Source of the DNA: Sipunculus nudus | Taxonomy: Eukaryota > Annelida > Sipuncula > Golfingiida > Sipunculidae | Length of the DNA stretch: 64,000 bases | Reading direction: 5' to 3' | Assembly: GCA_026874595.1 (NCBI GenBank) | Contig: CM049313.1 | Coordinates: 40,142,659 to 40,206,658, forward strand | Part shown: positions 61,201-64,000 of the stretch, piece by piece | How positions within the stretch are numbered: the stretch's first letter is position 1 | Layout of the letters: each line of letters opens with the position of its first letter | The notes under the pieces: model-generated | Told to the model about the DNA's origin: nothing | The model's input: only the letters and a program-made list of their open reading frames with translations | Databases searched by the model: none | Position numbers and translations under genes: made by a program

Positions 61201-63959
61201 CAGAATTACCTCAAGTCAGTGGCCCATGAGGTAAATAGAGATAGGTATCAAGATAGCAGGGCAGTCTCAGTTGGCTGGCTCTAACATTGAAGAGTCTCCA
61301 CTGTTTCCTGTGCCCAGAGACTCTGGGCATTGTGTACTGGTTTTACTCTCTGTCATACATAATTAAGAAGCTAACCATGGTGAATGCACTTGATTTTCAT
61401 TACCTGTTCCGATAAATAATTTCATTAGATCAAATTGTAATATATTATGTATTCAGGATGAATATATTTATATGAATTATTCATATGAAATGTTTGCATT
61501 AATGAGTTTAGTGAAATCACATTGTATTTAAAATTCCAGTATTTGTGACATAACTTTAATCAGCATTGATAGTAAAGAAATTAGGATTTATGAGTTGATT
61601 TATGTGTAGGATTACAATATAGGATTAAGGTAGTCGCTAAAAAGGTTTTTCCATCAAAAGTTTGAACCAACAATTATCTACTCGGCACTAATTGGCACAT
61701 GCCAGTGTTATCAAGCATGAAATTATGTCAAATAAAGGATAATATGTGATAAAAGAATATTAAATGAAACTCTTTTGCACAAATGACTTCAAGATAATAT
61801 GTTTAAAATATAGTTTACCCATTTGTACTTTCAGATATTTCTATTTTGTGTCAAAACGCTTATTCAGCAAATGCCTGATACTATAAAGAATACACGCTAT
61901 GTTCATACATGATGATGACAGCCATTTTTGCCTTTCCATGAAAGAAAAGTGTAAACTTGAACATTATGAAATGATATATTATCATTAGTATAGCCATTGT
62001 GCACTTTAAATTATGACACCAGACTGGATATGTTTTGTTTGCAGTTTTTCCTCTTATAAATTTTATCAATTGGCCTTTCTACCATGAATGGTACTGTACA
62101 TGAACCATTCCTCCGTATATATATATATTTTATAAAGTAATTGAAAGTAATTAATTACTTTTCAAAAGTAATTGTAATGTAATCATTACTTTGTAATATG
62201 TAAGCAATTTGTAATTGTAATTGTAATTGGGATTTTTTTAAGTAATTGTAATTGTAATGATTACTTTTCAATGTAATTGGCCCCCACCCTGAAGACCAGA
62301 TGGGCAGATTATTATAAGGTAAGACCAGAGGGTAGATAATTATAAGGTTAGTCTAGAGGTAGCTTATTATAAAGTGAGAATAGAAGGTAGATAATTATAA
62401 GGTCAGACCAGATGGTAGATAATTATAAGGTAAGATTCGAGGATAGATGATAATAAGCTGAGACCAGAAGGTAGATAATTATAAGGTAAGACCGGAGGTC
62501 GATGATTATAAAGTAAGACCAGAGGTAGATAATAATAAGGAAGACCAGAGGTTTGATAATTATAAGGTCAGATCGGGGGTAGATAATTATAAGGTAAGAT
62601 CATAGATAATTATAAGGATAGATCAGAGGTCGAAGATTGTAAAATAAGACCAGAGTTGATAATTATAAGGTAAGACCGGAGGTAGATAATTAAGAGGTAA
62701 GACCGGAGTTATATAATTATAAGGTAAGATCAGAGGGGTGATGATTAACAGGAAAGACAAGATGGTAGAAAATTATAACGTAAGACTAGAGGGTAAATAA
62801 ATATAGGGTTAGACCAGAGGGGTGATAATTATAAGGAAAGACAAGAGGGTAGATAATAATTAAGTATTACCAGAGGGTAGATTATTATAAGATAAGATAT
62901 GAGGGAGATATTTATAAAATAAGACCAGAGGTAGATAATTATAAGGTAAGACCAGAGGGTATGACCAGAGGGTAGATAATTATAAAATAAGACCAGAGGT
63001 CAATGATTATAAAGTAAGACCAGAGGAAGATAATTATAAGGTAAGACCATAGGGTATATAATTATGAGGTAAGACCAGAGGGCAGTTAATTATAAGGTAA
63101 GACCAGAGGGCAGATAATTAAAAAGTAAGACCAGAGGGTAGATGATTAAGGTAAGACAAGAGGGTAGATAATTATAAGGTGAGACCAGAGGTAGATAATT
63201 ATAAGGGAAGATCAGATGTTTTATAATTATACTAGCTTTTTCCTGCGCCGATCTGTTGTGTTTTGTTGGCTGATGACAATATGATGTCCAGCTTATGACA
63301 CTTCTCTTACACTAGGCCGATGTGGATAAAGCCGTCGCTGCTGCCAAGGAAGCTTTCAAGATTGGGTCAACATGGCGGACAATGGACGCCTCCGCCAGAG
63401 GGCGCCTCCTTAACAAGCTAGCCGATTTGATGGAGCGAGACCTTGTTTACTTGGCGGTAAGTGAACACACTAGATAGACACTGCACGAGTGTAATTTTCT
63501 CTGACGTTTCCATAGACATATACTATCAGTTTTTCATGACATATCTTATACTGAGATTCTAGGGACAGCATATTCTGGTAACAATTTTCGGTTGATGAGG
63601 ATTTATTGGTCATCAGTAACTTGAATTCATTGTATTGTAGAATTAAGTATCACTTGAAAAAGATACTTAGAATATGATACCCCCTGGGAGCAGACCACAC
63701 AAGGTGGCTTGAAGAAATTCAATTTATACACCTCAGCATGAAATATCTTAACACTTATTATTTTTTATGTGCCAACCATGACTAGCACAAAACAAGACAA
63801 GCTGTCTCTTGCTTTTTTTGGCCTCACAGAGTCTGGAGACGCTGGATAACGGCAAGCCGTTTAAGGACGCATATAACGTCGACATCCCGTTCAGTGTGGA
63901 CGTGATCCGCTACTACGCAGGATGGGCAGACAAAATAGTCGGCCAGACCATCCCTGTCG
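37799..63959 (+). CDS. ALDH1A-like: Aldehyde dehydrogenase, ALDH1A-like copy 2 (exons 1-4, runs off the window)
   Basis: Tandem paralogue of the gene at 763. Exons 37799-37846, 52591-52695, 63316-63456 and 63830-63959 have the same lengths, phases and splice sites as exons 1-4 of copy 1; the remaining ten exons lie beyond the right edge. Over 141 shared codons I count 19 synonymous changes and 7 amino-acid changes: V5E, P37A, F113Y, Y114N, G115V, G121V, N122D. Exon 3 has six synonymous and no replacement changes, so purifying selection looks active and nothing is broken. The change cluster in exon 4 lies at the substrate-channel lip. The introns hold a LINE and a large higher-order repeat. 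Same expected reaction and cytosolic location as copy 1, possibly with altered substrate preference. Confidence 0.92.
38602..38645 (+). repeat. TA microsatellite
   Basis: Pure TA run in intron 1 of copy 2. A G run of about 16 lies upstream at 38371-38386. Confidence 0.9.
40500..40660 (-). pseudogene. LINE C-terminal zinc-binding tail, degenerate
   Basis: A segment reading [15 protein letters not shown] on the - strand matches the second half of the CxxC...HLFxxC...W tail. The leading cysteines are lost. Confidence 0.5.
41500..42700 (-). pseudogene. LINE reverse transcriptase domain (broken)
   Basis: Motifs on the - strand: [17 protein letters not shown] near 42055-42110, [14 protein letters not shown] then INNG near 41960-42010, and [12 protein letters not shown] near 41770-41800 (SDDT in place of the usual YADDT). 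Interrupted by stops and by a 109-bp internal duplication (42289-42487). Confidence 0.8.
42289..42487 (+). repeat. Local 109-bp-offset direct duplication inside the LINE
   Basis: 90 bp at 42289-42378 repeat almost exactly at 42398-42487 (ATATAGATTTAATAGAGATC start), separated by a T-rich linker. Confidence 0.9.
42900..43980 (-). pseudogene. LINE endonuclease domain (broken)
   Basis: Motifs on the - strand: [10 protein letters not shown] near 43950, [16 protein letters not shown] near 43870-43920, NVLVGGDLI near 43580 (normally GGDFN), and [11 protein letters not shown] near 43290-43320 (SDH motif). This is the apurinic-type endonuclease that nicks target DNA for L1-like elements. Confidence 0.8.
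43981..45149 (+). other. AT-rich DNA with TA arrays
   Basis: Possible LINE 5' part; no ORF1 recognised. Contains TA runs at 44608-44671 and 44887-44910. Confidence 0.5.
45150..46475 (+). repeat. Diverged tandem repeats, dispersed family
   Basis: Four or five units of about 250-330 bp sharing the blocks AGTTAGAAGATTCTGGG, TTTGTGCCCTG, ACAGATGACCACATC and TTTAAAGGTCTCAAA, and an AACTGATGAAAC-like block. G runs occur at 45340-45358 and 45920-45935. The reverse complement of this family is at 11565-12030. Confidence 0.75.
49197..49230 (+). repeat. TA microsatellite
   Basis: Orthologous in position to the run at 6480 in copy 1. Confidence 0.9.
50692..50743 (+). repeat. Hairpin in intron 1, copy 2
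   Basis: GGTTTCAAATTCGCG pairs with CGCGAAATTGAAACC, 14 of 15 positions, with an inner GGTC/GACC pairing. Counterpart of 7102-7153; the pairing is better here. Confidence 0.6.
52591..52695 (+). CDS. ALDH1A-like: ALDH copy 2 exon 2
   Basis: 35 codons identical to copy 1 except P37A (INACTGEK), with three silent changes. Donor AAG|GTAAGA identical to copy 1. Confidence 0.95.
54191..55826. mobile_element. Non-autonomous hAT-like element, copy A
   Basis: 1636 bp. Termini CAGGGTTGGGG and, reversed, CAGGGTGGGGG (CAGGG is typical of hAT). Flanked by AAAACCAG and AAGACCAG, an 8-bp target duplication with one mismatch, derived from the minisatellite. Subterminal regions are dense in GTAATTGTAATTAC-type motifs in both orientations. 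No transposase. The ~62-codon open frame on the - strand near 55417-55620 is not credible as a gene. Confidence 0.85.
57423..59059. mobile_element. Non-autonomous hAT-like element, copy B
   Basis: 1637 bp, about 99% identical to copy A by eye, with the same termini and the same flanking bases. Carried by the 3.23-kb higher-order repeat, not by separate transposition. Confidence 0.88.
60656..62291. mobile_element. Non-autonomous hAT-like element, copy C
   Basis: 1636 bp, nearly identical to copies A and B, with the same flanks. Differs at scattered single bases. Confidence 0.88.
63316..63456 (+). CDS. ALDH1A-like: ALDH copy 2 exon 3
   Basis: 47 codons with the same protein as copy 1 exon 3; six silent differences. 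Donor GCG|GTAAGT. Confidence 0.95.
63457..63829 (+). other. Intron 3 of copy 2
   Basis: 373 bp, aligned with intron 3 of copy 1 (10951-11293, 343 bp), with a short insertion around 63678-63705 (CCCCCTGGGAGCAGACCAC). Confidence 0.85.
63830..63959 (+). CDS. ALDH1A-like: ALDH copy 2 exon 4
   Basis: [19 protein letters not shown] to GQTIPV plus one base, with five amino-acid changes from copy 1 between residues 113 and 122. Donor G|GTGAGT; the window ends 41 bases later. Confidence 0.95.
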
Positions 63960-64000
63960 GTGAGTCTGGGTGGGAATTCTGGGCTTTTTATATCACATTT

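Larger units (their letters stand above)
55827..62291 (+). repeat. 3.23-kb higher-order repeat (two full periods)
   Basis: Minisatellite block plus element: 55827-59059 and 59060-62291. Within each block a 492-bp sub-repeat is duplicated, marked by GACGGGATGTGGTTTTTAT at 56325/56817 and 59558/60050 (also 53202/53694 in the first block). Confidence 0.92.
52696..63231 (+). repeat. Expanded splice-donor minisatellite with higher-order structure, intron 2 of copy 2
   Basis: 10.5 kb. About 5.6 kb is the same 26-29-bp monomer as in copy 1 (roughly 200 copies), in four blocks (52696-54190, 55827-57422, 59060-60655, 62292-63231) separated by three copies of a 1.64-kb hAT-like element. Element plus block repeat with a 3232-3233-bp period. 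The array ends at ATACTAGC, 84 bp before exon 3. Confidence 0.95.

Noticed and set aside
52696-63231. CRISPR-like array.
   Set aside because: Head-to-tail monomers without unique spacers, in an intron of an animal gene; there are no cas genes.
1-64000. tRNA and rRNA genes.
   Set aside because: No convincing A-box/B-box pair or conserved rRNA segment was seen by eye; a tRNA covariance-model scan was not possible.

Overview
The window is AT-rich animal genomic DNA, probably from a marine bivalve mollusc. Genes have many small exons with GT-AG introns, and there are decayed Tx1/L1-like LINEs, a Ty3/gypsy element, hAT-like elements and dispersed repeats of a kind I associate with bivalves. The species assignment is inference; the intron/exon structure is read directly.

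The main content is a tandem pair of genes for a cytosolic class 1/2 aldehyde dehydrogenase (ALDH1A-like), both on the + strand. Copy 1 is complete: 14 coding exons from 763 to 19699 join in frame to 495 codons. They carry Asn164, Lys187, Glu263, Cys297, Glu394 and Phe396, equivalent to ALDH2 Asn169, Lys192, Glu268, Cys302, Glu399 and Phe401. Copy 2 starts at 37799 and runs off the right edge after exon 4 (63959). Its introns 1 and 2 align with those of copy 1 but have grown from 8.4 to 14.7 kb and from 1.5 to 10.6 kb.

Between the two genes (about 20.4-37.7 kb) lie: a decayed LINE on the - strand (RT and C-terminal zinc finger, 22.5-24.7 kb); a 240-bp tandem duplication; a LINE ORF1-like coiled-coil fragment (26.6-27.5 kb); two phase-1 exons for an Ig domain and a transmembrane helix (27.9-28.8 kb); and a dead Ty3/gypsy element on the - strand with very short LTRs (31.6-37.2 kb). 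A 1-kb inverted-repeat element with 8-bp target duplications is nested in the gypsy element. A second LINE remnant and a block of diverged repeats sit in intron 1 of copy 2 and are absent from copy 1.

The most unusual structure is intron 2. In both copies a minisatellite of about 27 bp begins exactly at the exon 2 5' splice site, and its consensus repeats the same donor 9-mer (AAG|GTAAGA). The array amounts to dozens of decoy donors in copy 1 and roughly two hundred in copy 2. In copy 2 a 1.64-kb hAT-like element inserted into the array, and element plus array were then amplified together as a 3.23-kb higher-order repeat (three copies of the element, nearly identical). A second, unrelated minisatellite starts four bases inside intron 10 of copy 1.
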